NCBI RefSeq assembly: GCF_963678975.1
Contig: NC_089281.1
Span: 23,602,765-23,666,764, forward strand
DNA length: 64,000 nucleotides
From: Dysidea avara
Taxonomy: Eukaryota > Porifera > Demospongiae > Dictyoceratida > Dysideidae
Direction of reading: 5' to 3'
The first letter of the stretch is position 1. Each line of letters begins with the position of its first letter. Position numbers and translations under genes: made by a program. This document shows positions 40,401 to 51,325 of this stretch, piece by piece. Under the pieces are notes generated by a model. That model searched no databases and had not been told where the DNA came from. It saw nothing but the letters and a program-made list of their open reading frames with translations.

Positions 40401-41278
40401 CAAAACAAAGACTGTCTTGTTGAAAGCTAATAGCTAAAAACAGTAAGCCACACCATCAGTTAATGCTTGTAAACTTTGGCCTAGGAGCTTTAAGTTTTTA
40501 GTTTAGCACTGAGACTCGGTGATTGAGATACTCCAATGTAACACTCAGTGCTCTAATAAAGCAGTCATGTATCTCAATTCAAAACTACTCCCACAGTCTG
40601 TTTTGTTTTTCTTAAGAATATACTCATTCCAGCAATGATTCATTTCCAAATACTGTAACAGTGGAACCTTGATTATCCGAACACCGATTAATCGAACTCT
40701 CTATTATCCGAGCACCAAATCAACTGCTCAATTAGGATATTTTGTCAACAAGTGTATGCTTTATTAGAGTAATTGAGTATGTATGTAAATATATGGATGT
40801 TTGATTTTACATACTATTCGATTATACGAACACCCTTTCCCCCCAGTTCAGATAATCGAGATTCCACTGTATCTTTAGGATTCACACTTTTCCCATGGTC
40901 ACCATCAAGCAAGATGCTATAATGGCATATGCACAATCCTGGTCAGATCTGAGTATTTTATTCCTGGTTGACTTTACCTAGTCTCAACCCTCCCTCCCTC
41001 CCTCACACACACACGCACCCCCCCACACACACACACAAATTTACATGTAATGTATATCTATGCCTCTCAGGCATGAAAAGGCACAAATCCTACCTCCTCC
41101 ACAGACACTACTGGCATACAATGCTGTAGCAAGTATCAGCTTGTTTGTAGTCTTCTCACTATTATCAACACTGGCAGCAATATTGCTACCCATTGAGACC
41201 AGAGGAAGACCAATGAAGGTAGTGATTGTTGTTAGTGCACTCTTCATCACTTTTATTGTGTAGGACACTGGGGAGTAA
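31471..41278 (+). CDS. SVOP: SVOP-like major facilitator transporter, copy A (15 exons, 602 aa)
   Basis: Twelve-helix membrane transporter of the synaptic vesicle 2-related family; the substrate is not evident. Exons: 31471-31624, 32302-32399, 32597-32695, 32747-32818, 34518-34642, 34695-34758, 36939-37073, 37553-38031, 38630-38703, 39256-39351, 39405-39516, 39997-40078, 40126-40215, 41105-41218, 41264-41278. All junctions are GT-AG and keep frame. Landmarks: VVEPFEVMIL after helix 1; the loop 2-3 signature GAIADKFGRKR (residues 131-141); EFLPARTR; PESPR at 252-256 after helix 6; an acidic central loop (SSDNDSDSE); an N-glycosylation sequon in the large late loop; and LYTPEVYPTAVRG, which is typical of SVOP. 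Human SVOP is near 548 residues, so this copy is slightly longer, mostly in the central loop. Intron 6 holds a CE2 copy and a second repeat. The start is the only ATG that matches copy B (MSNVVRWFKSG). Confidence 0.95.
33067..33290. mobile_element. mariner-like MITE in SVOP-A intron 4
   Basis: Terminal inverted repeats TACCGTACGCAAGGAAATTT and, on the right, its near complement, about 25 bp each. Ends fall on TA. 224 bp, no coding capacity. Confidence 0.75.
33629..33796. mobile_element. pogo/Tigger-like MITE in SVOP-A intron 4
   Basis: Ends CAGTAAAACCTCTATAATCT and, inverted, CACTGAAACCTCTCTAATCC, with TA on both sides. This fits pogo-type elements by end sequence and target site. Confidence 0.75.
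34068..34480 (+). repeat. degraded CE1 copy in SVOP-A intron 4
   Basis: Begins with one hairpin end (TTCACAGCTTGGCTGG) and ends with a decayed tail (GGTACCTGTGTAATACACAC then TTGTCGTGC). The tRNA-like part is not seen. Confidence 0.45.
34851..35796 (+). mobile_element. CE2 copy b, in SVOP-A intron 6
   Basis: Head ACTGTATGTATATTAGGGGT, a short ACTGACTGAC run near 35068, the exon-like block whose minus strand ends at a GTAAGTCC donor near 35200, and a hairpin at 35562-35796 with ACAAGTATCAGGAAAAATTA at its start. Confidence 0.8.
35840..36655 (+). repeat. dispersed repeat D, copy 1, with a 47-unit CA array
   Basis: About 0.8 kb that matches 59605-60325 in inverted orientation almost throughout (AAATTCTCCAGGCAAAGCCT, GGGAAAGGCCTTCA, AAGCTTACCTGC-type blocks). 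Its (CA)n run at 36472-36565 sits where copy 2 has a shorter GT run. It ends in a palindrome near CAGCCGGCCAAAGGCCGGCT. Confidence 0.85.
36472..36565 (+). repeat. (CA)n microsatellite
   Basis: About 47 uninterrupted CA units inside repeat D. Another, shorter CA run lies at 37389-37428 in SVOP-A intron 7. Confidence 0.97.
39690..39990 (+). repeat. repeat shared by SVOP-A intron 11 and SVOP-B intron 1
   Basis: Shares blocks such as AAACTTCAAGGTA, CCATCAAAGTTAGC, GAAATGCAATTTTAATTCT and CCCTGCCACCA with 42000-42810. It is in non-equivalent introns, so it is a dispersed repeat and not a relic of the gene duplication. Confidence 0.65.
40659..40869. mobile_element. pogo/Tigger-like MITE in SVOP-A intron 13
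   Basis: Ends CAGTGGAACCTTGATTATCC and, inverted, CAGTGGAATCTCGATTATCT, followed by TA on the right. One further end of this type appears at about 63843 (CAGTGAACCTCAATTATACA) near the window edge. Confidence 0.8.
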
Positions 41279-41719
41279 AATTAACCAACTGATGTATCAA
41301 TGGACTTTTTAAGTTATTTTGTATAATTTTTAATTTCATAATGAACTACATTCAGTTGCATGTAGTTTATACTTTATCTAAAACCCTTACGAATTGTGTG
41401 TAGTTGTTGCACTGACAATAAACTGTATACAAGTGCACTGTGTTTGCGAGGTATAAATTTTAGGCACTGGAGAGTGAACTTAAAAGATAATGCGCGTTGC
41501 TAAATGAAACGTCACTGAAGTAGCTATATAGTAAAATGTACAGGCAAGCAGTCATAATAGCTAGCCTACTAGGATTCCCAGCTAAGCACCGTATGCGCAT
41601 TTAAAAAGGTGCGCGTTCATCCAGTAGGCCTACGTGTCTTTTACAAAACGCATGCAATTACAATTTCATTGAGAAGGGGCGTCAAAGCAGTAACGATAAA
41701 GAAGCCTGGTCCAGAAGTG
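41279..41719. promoter_or_regulatory. 441-bp spacer between the two SVOP genes
   Basis: Holds the AATAAA of copy A and presumably the promoter of copy B. No repeat is seen in it, in contrast to every other large gap here. No TATA box is obvious at a plausible distance from the copy B start. Confidence 0.35.
41417..41422 (+). other. polyadenylation signal of SVOP-like copy A
   Basis: A canonical AATAAA lies about 140 bp after the stop codon of copy A and about 300 bp before the start of copy B. It supports two separate transcripts rather than one read-through unit. No equally good hexamer is seen just after copy B. Confidence 0.55.
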
Positions 41720-44700
41720 ATGTCTGGTGTAGTACGATGGTTCAAATCAGGAAAAGCAGTGTTGACTAAATTTAAACCATTAACAGAAGATGCTGCGGAA
41801 GATGAAGACGATCAAGAGATGGTGGTGCTCCCCACAGAGACGAAACAACAAGGTGATTTGTGTAGAGTATAGCTTCACAAAGGATTCAGATCATGTTCAG
41901 ATTCGGTAGATTGTGTATAGTTCGAGTTATCCGGAAAACGAATTTTGACACCTTGATTTGAGACAATTTCGTTTTATGTACGCTTGCATGTAGATGTGTG
42001 TTGTTTGCAATATTGTGAAAGTATTGCCGGTTTTAAGGGAAGCCAGATTTAACGTTTTGGGAAACTTCAAGGTACAGGCACTGATCCAGAAATATATCAA
42101 GGCTGGATGACTTAGGTTCAGTGTATTACCACAGTAGCAAAATTTAAAGCTGGGGCTATGCACCATCAATGTCAAGCTCCACCCCTGGGGTGTCCCCATA
42201 CATCTACTGGGGATTTGACTTGCCCCACCCCTGGGATTTTTAACGGTGGCAGTTTGTTGAATCAAAAATTATTTTAACAGGTAAATCAAATCCCCTATAG
42301 AAATCCCTCTATTGGTGTGGTGTTTTGACAAGCTTCTTAGCCCCAGTACTAGGGAACTTGAAACTAGACTTTGTCAAGTCCCCTGTATTCCCCCACCCTA
42401 CCTGGGGGTGGGGCATGACACCGATAGGCGCATTAGGCAATAGTGTACTAATTGATCAAGCTTGCAAAGCACACTCATGTTCTTGCTGGGGGGGTGATAA
42501 CTGGTTTTTAACAGTTTCATAATTTTCACCAATAATTCAAAAGCAAATCCAGATTCAATTTCAGGAGGTCCAATTAATTTTAAACAGTTATCTGGGAAGC
42601 ATGCCCTCATGATTCATGGTAGCCATCCCATTTACCCCCTCTAGATCAGTCCCTGGGGTACCATCAAAGTTAGCGAAATCCTTATAACATTGTGACAATT
42701 AACACGTTTGAAATGCAATTTTAATTCTATTGCTACAGTAGATAGATAAAACTACAAATTGTTTCTCCTCCCTGCCACCAAGTATTCCTACCTGTCAATA
42801 ACATCAGAATATAACAGTTAGCATACACCGTACAACATGTCAGTTGTGAAAATGGTTAGATGATCTAATCAGAAAGCAGACTAGCTATGCTCCATTCACT
42901 GATAGGCAATTATTGTACCAGGGCTAAGTTTGGCTGTATGTATTTCTATGGCTACAGAATAACAAGGCATGTACCTTGTCCATGCAAATGCCACACATTA
43001 TTACTCTTGTAGCACTTGTTATGTCACATGTAATCTCTTTATATGTATGCTAATGATTTATCTTTTAGCTGTTGCGTACAGCATTTTGTGCAAACTGCAT
43101 GGTATTGAACAATATCTATATGGAGGATGGATGTAAATCATTTACAAGAAAACATTCACAGTCAAGTCTCACAGTTACATAGCTATGGTGTAGTTATGTG
43201 TAGGTAAAACAATCTGGGTTATGATACAGTACAACATGCAAAACTTCAAATCCATAAAAATGTTTTCCTGTCAGGTGTTTGGTAGTTTTTGTATGACATC
43301 AATGTTTTGGAAATAAATTGGTATTCTCCCATTGGTGTGTATTTGGCATCAGTGATACTTGTATTACATTTTATCAACCACACAGAAGCCCTCTTGGTAA
43401 TCACATTGACATCTTCTTAAAGGATAAACATTTGATTATAATAATTCGATCACCTTATGGATGCATAAATCCAGTGATGGTATTCCTTTAGTGTCGTGAT
43501 GATTGGGTGGCACGATCATTCTGCTTACAGGCTTGTCTGATAACTTCTTAGTGGTACACATTCCCAGCCCAGCCCAGACAAGAATCTGTAAATAGTACTT
43601 CAGCGCAGAATTCCTATACAAGGGGAAACACTAATTTGTTTATTAAGTGTGTATGTAATCACGAGACTATAGATTTTTCATTAGTAAGAAATGTAGTGAT
43701 GTACTAAAGCACCTAGCTAGTTGGTAGTATCCCAAACTTCATTCTATAATCTAATGACATATCCCATATCCAACCAACCATGCTATGTGTGTATAATCTA
43801 ATTAGGAGTTTGAGGTAGATTAAATCAAATTTCTTACCATGTGTAGATATATGCCTGATATCACGAGTTAGTCATTAATAAATATGTCATATTTTCTTGC
43901 TCAACAGCTTTAGTCTTGTGTCTATTTGTGTCAGCACAGTTATGTATGTTACAAGTTGGTTTTTTTTCTGAAGCCATAATCATGAATATGTTTGTGTAAC
44001 ACAACACCGTTGTGTCACCTATCCCATGTATAGTACATTATGTCTTGGAGAAGAGGTCAAGTTTACACATGTACTGTATGGATCAAGTTACAGTTAATAT
44101 TTGTGAATGATTTTCCGAGTGTCACTTGTTCTATAGTGCACACCAACACTACACTTCACACATCTGCATACACACACTCATGTATCATGTGTACATACTA
44201 CAGACTGATACGTACTACACACGTGTACACTTGCACACACATTCATACGGACATCCTCACATACATAAACATTGTTAATTCATATTGTTACAGATGATGA
44301 AGAACTGCCGGGTGTGTTTACAGTAGAAGATGTTGTGGACAAGTTGGGATTTGGATTATTTCAAGTCCTCTTGTGTTTATTTTCAGGATCCATTTGGGTA
44401 AGGACTGTATGTGTAAAAGTTAATACTGTTATGTAGTCTGCTGTTAGTTTACAGAGTTAAATAATGTAGAATGGTAAAACTGTTAGTTTTCTGCCAACAT
44501 CAAAGTTATTTACACATTCCTTTTACCCCATCAAAGGAATTTTAAAACAAAGTAGAGTGGTGCTGCACTGCTCTACCTAATCTTTCAGGTGGTGGAAGCA
44601 TTTGAAGTAATGATCTTGTCCATCCTATCTGGAGCACTGAAGTGTCAGTGGAACTTGGACTATGCCCAGGAGGCCACCATCACTATGGTGAATATTGATC

Positions 44701-47700
44701 ACATGATCCTATTATCACAGTGTAATTGCTATAGGTTGTGTTCTTTGGATTCTTAGTTGGCAGTCCAATATGGGGTACTGTAGCTGACAGGTTTGGCAGG
44801 AAAAAGGTATGTACACTGTATCTACATGAACATGTATCAGCAATTGAGTTAATCATTTCAGTACATATAGTACATTGTGTGTTGACTTGCATTTATGTAA
44901 TTTGTTTCAACACTATGGACATGTACTATGGGTTGCTAAGCGGTTGATATCAATGTATACATTATGTGGGTTTGGCAAGGCTCGCGTATATGTACTAGTA
45001 ATGCTCCCCACCCATATCTCATTCCTGGCTCTTGTCAGTTTGTGTATGTGCATATTTGGTATGCACGTGCAAAGACTAGAAGTATATTTTAAATATTCAT
45101 TTTTTTCCATTATGTGCTACATCTACAACTACCTACAATCTTAGACTAGTCACTTTACACATTCACTGTTTTTTGCAGGCACTTCTTACGATACAGGTGT
45201 TGGGATTCATCTTTGGTATAGCCAGTGCCTTCTCTCCCAACTATTATGTCATGCTGTTACTGAGAGGACTAGTTGGGTTTACTATTGGAGGAGGATTTCT
45301 TGGGTAAGTCAATATTTGGAACTGTTAAAGAAACATTTGTAGAAATAGTAAATTAAATCATCAACTTGAAAAAATCCATTGTAGCATTTATTGCCTATAA
45401 ATTAACCTACCAGATTTTTTTCATACGTTAATGATGGCTGTTTTGGAGGGATAATATAGTTGTGCCAACTTAAGACAAGTGTTACCTGAGTAGGTGGGGC
45501 AACTTTGTGCGACTGAATGTTTGATACATAGCTATTGAACAAATTCATTGTTAACATATTGTATGGAGTCTATAACAGATGTAGTGCATATAATACACTG
45601 ATTTGTAATGTCCTTTTCAGGCCAGCTTACTGTGCTGAGTTTCTACCTGCTCGCACTAGAGCTGTCATTTTGTGCCTAATACAGGTAAGTTGCTGTTTTA
45701 TTGTTCTGCATTGACCATGTGTGCAGACCACAACATTATATACGTGAACAAAAAAGCTTATGACTCTGGTTAGTTGTAGGTAAATAGTGGAAGATAGAGT
45801 GTATGTGATGTAGCCTGTTGGGGGGTATAATATATTTTACATGCCATCATGTACGTACATACTTGCTGTTTCATTCCACAGATATCCTGGGCTGTAGGGT
45901 CAGTGATGGAGGCATTACTGGCACTAGTGGTGATGACTAGTATTGATCATGAACCTTGGAGGTGGTTGTTAGGTTTCTCTGCTCTTCCTCTCTTGGTAGT
46001 TGCACTGGTGTTTCCAGTAAGTGTTATTTGGTATTGAAGTACATGCTTTCCTTACACATACATGTAACCATGGCCAATGCTTGCTAGTATTTGGTATGCA
46101 TTTTCCTGGGACTAGTACAAGATAGTAACTATGTATGTATGTCAAGTGTTAGTCATTTCTCCACTATCTAACTAATTTAGCCATCAGGTGTTTGGATGCA
46201 TAGTGAAATGTAATAATTTCTGCTTACAACTCTATAAAAATAATACGAAATGTAATAGAACATACATATCTATCTGTATTCTAAGTGAATGGTTGCTTTT
46301 ATACTAGTTTCTATTCAAAGAGCAGTGTACGTGCGCATGTGGGTAGTTGTGATGGAAGCTGCTTTGTATTTGTGACATGTCAGTGGCTATGTATGTGTGA
46401 AAAACTCTTTACAGTCAGCTACGTAGCTGGTACATACTATAGTCATCACAAAGTAATGTACAGTACACATAGCCCAGACTTCAACTATAACAATTTGGTT
46501 TGTTTTCCAGCTTGTCCCTGAGTCTCCTCGGTACCTCATTTATCGTGGGATGGAAGAAAAAGCAAAGAAGGTGTTGGCAACAGTTGCCAAGGTGAACTGT
46601 AAATCAATATCGGTGGGAAGACTGGTCACTGAAGAGGAAAAGGAACGACTGTTGAAGGAGAGAAACCAGAACAGTGTACCAACAGAAGATGTTGTAGAGT
46701 CTGTAGCAGTAGAAACAGAAATTGACTCAACTACTGAAACAACTAGTAATGGAACATTACCACATGCAAGAACTATTGAGACAACAGAGCTCACAGTAGT
46801 ATCATCAGATAATGATAGTGATAGTGAATTATTGTTGGATGAAGACACACAAAAACAGGACACACGTAGAAGGACATTATCCTGGTCTCATGGTAAGAAA
46901 ATCGTCACCATCAAACTGGTCAGTTATTATCGCTGGATACAAATTCTATTCAAAAATGGCTGGTGGAAGACCACACTATTGTTGTGGTACTTATGGTAAG
47001 GTCTAGTGATGCTGGTAAAGTGGTAAAAAGAACTTATAGATGTGTATTCTAATTTGGTTTACGGTGGTTCTTATTATGTGTACATTCTTGATTTCGTGGG
47101 AGAAAGGTTTGTGAATATCATGATTTTAGATGCATTCACGAATATACATGCATGATTTTTCCCCATCGTACATCTATTGAAAAAAATCTTTTTTTCCAAA
47201 TGCCCCCTGAAAAACCTTTGAATCTTCTCATTCCTTTAGTGGGCATAATGTAGCTGTAACTACTTGCTTGTACTCAAATAGTTCAGCATTCACACAGTGA
47301 GTGGGTACAATTATACTGAAGTTTGTAGTAATGTTCGAATCATGCTTTTGTGTGGAGCATGAGCATGATGTTAGCCAGATTTGATCATTATGCTGCAAGA
47401 GGCTAAGTTTTGAGCTGCTGTGCATGATGCTACACAGTCATGCACAATGCCATGTGATTCAAACAGAGATGCAAACATCACCAATTCACTACGGCATCCT
47501 AGTGTGCTCTCATGACTGACCAGGTGTAGGCATGTGCCCATTCCTACACAATAAATAGTTAACAGTTTCTTCTGAATGAAGTTTTCTTCCACAATCATTC
47601 CCAATATATGGTAGTTGGTATTGTTTAGACTTATTGTCAACTAGCTTGACTATCACATTGAATCTCATAAATAGTCCTCTTCTTTGTGTTTGATGCTTAA

Positions 47701-49818
47701 ATATACATCGTACTGTGTACATGTGTTATCCTGTTATTAGGTTTGCTGCTAATATTATCTATTATGGAGGTACTCTATTGACCACATCATTGTTCCAACA
47801 TGATGAACACTGCGGTGAGTAATGTGTACATAGACACATAGAGTTCTCTATTAGAGTATTGTGTGTGTATATTGACATCCACTACTCAGTATCATATCAC
47901 ACTGCAATCCTCAGTAACGTTGGCATGTGATTCATGTGAACATGTACGTATACATACCTAATCATTGGAAACAAGACATATTGGAATCAAAGAGCGAGAC
48001 GCTTTAATAGATCAGCCAACTACTGTATTTAACCGTATTTTAGACCGTCACACCCAGAGATTTATTTCTTATAATCCACTCTGGCACCATCTGAGAAATC
48101 TTGTTGCTCCTTGTAGCTGCTGCTGTTGACATCCTTGTGACAAGTCACGGTTTCATTAGTTGTAGTAAGCTTGTTCTACAAATTAAGCCATTGTAATCTC
48201 ATACAAGACGTTACATTAAAGTAGCACACCCGAGCCTTCATTTAGGACCCGTCATTTATTTGAGCCCAGCTTTAATATGGATATATACGGTACTTTAATA
48301 TGGATATATACGGTACTCTAATTAGAGATGCAACGGTATTTTGCATATCAGTAATACGTTGAAGCCATGATACATATTGATATGAAGTTTAGTTGTATTG
48401 ATATATTGTGTATTGTGATATATTGAGGTATATATGCACACACCCACACATACACATTTTTACAAACATGGTTACAAGTAAAGTTGATAGTGTAGTTTTT
48501 TATGTAGGTTCTACCTAACTGTTATCTAACTATAGGACTCGATAGTAATGACACTAACGGCACTGATGGTTGTAAGGTGCTAACAAAATCTGATTACATC
48601 TATATTATGTGGACCACTTGTGCTGAGTTTCCAGGTCAGCCCCACCCCATTATAAGAGAACTGATAGCTACATACGTACATACATAATTTTGCCACACAG
48701 GTACACTGTGGATAATAGTGATTTTATTGATTGTTGGGAGGAAGAAATCAATGGCAATAACAGCACTACTAACTACTGTGTGTTATGGCTTGTTGTTCCT
48801 CTGTCTTAACCAGTGAGTTGAATTACTGTTATCTGTTTGTTCACACATGTATATATACATATGTATGGCTCAAATGTATACTTTATGTATGAGCTAATCA
48901 ACAGTGTAACTGTGTATGTCTGTGGAATTGGTAAGTTGAATGCATGTGTTTGCGGTTAAAATACTTTTCAATGTTTTCGTGAGTATACCTTACCAACTTT
49001 GAGCTATTAATTGTTATTGCTATATCCTAATGGAATATTTTTTGAAATGTTTTTGAGATAATTTGTGGGGACAAGTGCTAGTTTGCTTCAAAAGTGGATA
49101 ATAGCGGAGCCCATCATGGCTACTTTGAATTTGATTACTTGCCAGTAGCTCACCCAATACTATTATTGCCACAGTATGTGTACAGCATTTCCTGTGTAAT
49201 ACTAGTTAGTTATCTCAGAGTGTATGATCTATAGTAACTAAATGAATAGCGTTATTATCCACAGAACTGCATTAACCCTGTTCCTGTTCGGTGTTCGTGG
49301 ATTTGGTTCTGGCTTCTTTCAAGCAATTTATCTCTACACACCTGAGGTGAGTGAAGTGTTAATGTGGAAATGTGTGTATTGATCTTACTCTCAGGTGTAC
49401 CCCACTGCTGTTAGAGCTATTGGTATGGCACTATGTTCCTGTGTCAGTCGAATTGGTTCAATGATTGCACCATATATTGCCCAGGTAAATATTTCTTTGG
49501 ATAAAAGTTTGTTGTCGTACATTAGAATTGTGTGCGTGCATGTGAGCAGATCTATGTGGGTGTGGGTGTAAGGGGACATGTCATGTACAATCATTGGATT
49601 ATGTTTTAACGTTGGGTGTATTTTATAGACTTTACTGGCATCCAACTCTATAGCAACTATCAGCTTGTTTGTAATCTTTTCACTATTATCAGCATTGGCA
49701 GCATTGTTATTGCCAATAGAGACCAAAGGAAGAGCAATGAAGGTATTAGTGCACTGTCCATCACTTTACGTCATGTGTGTGTGTGTGTGTGTGTGTTGTG
49801 TAGGACACTGGAGGGTGA
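41720..49818 (+). CDS. SVOP: SVOP-like major facilitator transporter, copy B (15 exons, 600 aa)
   Basis: Tandem paralogue of copy A, starting 441 bp after its stop codon. Exons: 41720-41852, 44294-44397, 44589-44687, 44735-44806, 45179-45303, 45621-45684, 45882-46016, 46511-46995, 47741-47814, 48536-48634, 48701-48812, 49265-49346, 49395-49484, 49629-49742, 49804-49818. Each exon has the same phase as its partner in copy A. Landmarks: GTVADRFGRKK (126-136), EFLPARTR, PESPR (247-251), acidic loop SSDNDSDSE, two NxT sequons in the large late loop, and LYTPEVYPTAVRA. Exons 7 and 8 are very similar to copy A at the DNA level, while exon 1 has diverged (MSGVVRWFKSG then an acidic run). The 2.4 kb first intron is the only long one. 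The gene converges on the PARP14-like gene. Substrate and expression site cannot be read from sequence. Confidence 0.95.
42075..42656. mobile_element. MITE in SVOP-B intron 1, with an empty site in the paralogue
   Basis: Ends CAGGCACTGATCCAGAAAT and, inverted, CAGGGACTGATCTAGAGGG. It interrupts a repeat whose uninterrupted form (AACTTCAAGGTACCATCAAA) is present at about 39722 in copy A. Comparison implies a short duplicated GGTA. Confidence 0.75.
42811..44293. other. rest of SVOP-B intron 1
   Basis: AT-rich intronic sequence with CA-rich patches near 44140-44260. I see no coding block or complete repeat. Confidence 0.5.
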
Positions 49819-51325
49819 ATGGATAAACAATAGCCAATATGTGCTATAATAATCCTGTAAACATAAATTTGATTTTTTTTAAAATTATACAAGAGTTTAA
49901 TGTATTCTTTTTAATTTATAATTCAGATTGATGTTTTGTGGTAGACTACTGTAAATTCACTTTTTTTTACTTCCTGAAAATTGTGTAAAACATTTTCGGA
50001 TGATCTACATATACACTGAACAAAAATTATTTGTGTTTGGCTGTTTTACATTTATTGGAACATCTCAATCTGTTGCAGCACTTGTAGCAACAGTGGAAAA
50101 ATAAGATTAAATGATTCTTATTGTGTCTTAGTTGAAAGCCATTTCTTACATATACTTTGCACAACTGCAGTATGTATAGATCAACATGAATGTAGGGAGA
50201 TACCTGGGGTTCTGGAAACCCCCTCTGTAAAATGTATACTAATCTGAACTTATGTTGTAGGCGCTTGCAGCAGAAATACCAAATAGAAGTCAGTGTAACT
50301 AATAGGGAACTTGGATCTTTCCTTTTTTTTCAATCAGATGATTGCAATTGGGTATGCATTCAGATCATGATCACCCCCATGTATAAATAATAATTAAAGA
50401 ACTAGCCGTATGAAAAGGAGCCAAGTATAAATAGTCTAATATCCATGCATTCATTAACTTTTACAAATTTTTGACTTAATGTTCAAAATCTGTCAAGCAG
50501 CTGGAGGCTTTGCCCCAGAGCCATAGCCAGACTTTCAGCAATTGGGTAAATTCTTTAGATGAAAAATTGGACCTTCTGTGGTGTGATGCAGGATTGTGCA
50601 AAGCACACCCACTATGCAAAACTAGGGGAGTCTGAGGACCACCCTCCAGGAAAACTCAGAATCACCACATTCACACCTTTGTTGCTGTTTTGCACATGAT
50701 ATGATTGAATTCTGTAAACATAGAGATACTAACGAGGCTGGATTTGGTGACATTTCAGTCACTAAAACTTATAGGCTGACTTGCTACTAAGATTAAACTT
50801 TATACTACTGAAATTGTGGAGCTTATTTCTTTCATTATGAATGTTATGTTTGTTTCCATTTTAAAACAAGCATATTCAGTATAAAATAAACAACATTTTT
50901 GTGGAAAGTGATGATGTGTCACTCTCTATAGGATATCTGGAAAGATAGACGTGTGTAGTGGGGGCACAGGCCCATAGGCTGGGGGGTAATAACATTAATT
51001 GTGGAAGCTAAGAACATTACCATAAAGTGTTTTAATTGTTACACACTATTCGGATGGCTTCAAAGTACCATCTGGATAGTCAAATTATTGTACAGATATT
51101 AGCTATGGACAGTACGATCAACGGACATCTTTTTTGCTTTTGTATAATTATCAAGACAATTTAAACACAATCCAAAAGTAGCAGATTGTAATATTATTTA
51201 ATCCAATGCAACGAGCAAACACCATAGTAAATTTAAACAAACACACACCGTTGTATAAATGTACAGTACAATGCAGTCCTACAAAGCCTAAAAACCTACT
51301 TATAAAGCTAGTGAGCCTATGCAAG
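49819..51325. other. spacer between convergent SVOP-B and PARP14-like genes
   Basis: No gene seen. It contains a MITE fragment near 50205-50235 (CTGGAAACCCCCTCTG) and poorly resolved repeat debris near 50500-50990. On the minus strand ATTAAA near 51197-51202 could serve as a polyadenylation signal for the PARP14-like gene. Confidence 0.4.

Noticed and set aside
41609..41719. Upstream extension of SVOP-B (frame open from 41609)
   Set aside because: No ATG occurs in the extension, and the ATG at 41720 matches the start of copy A.
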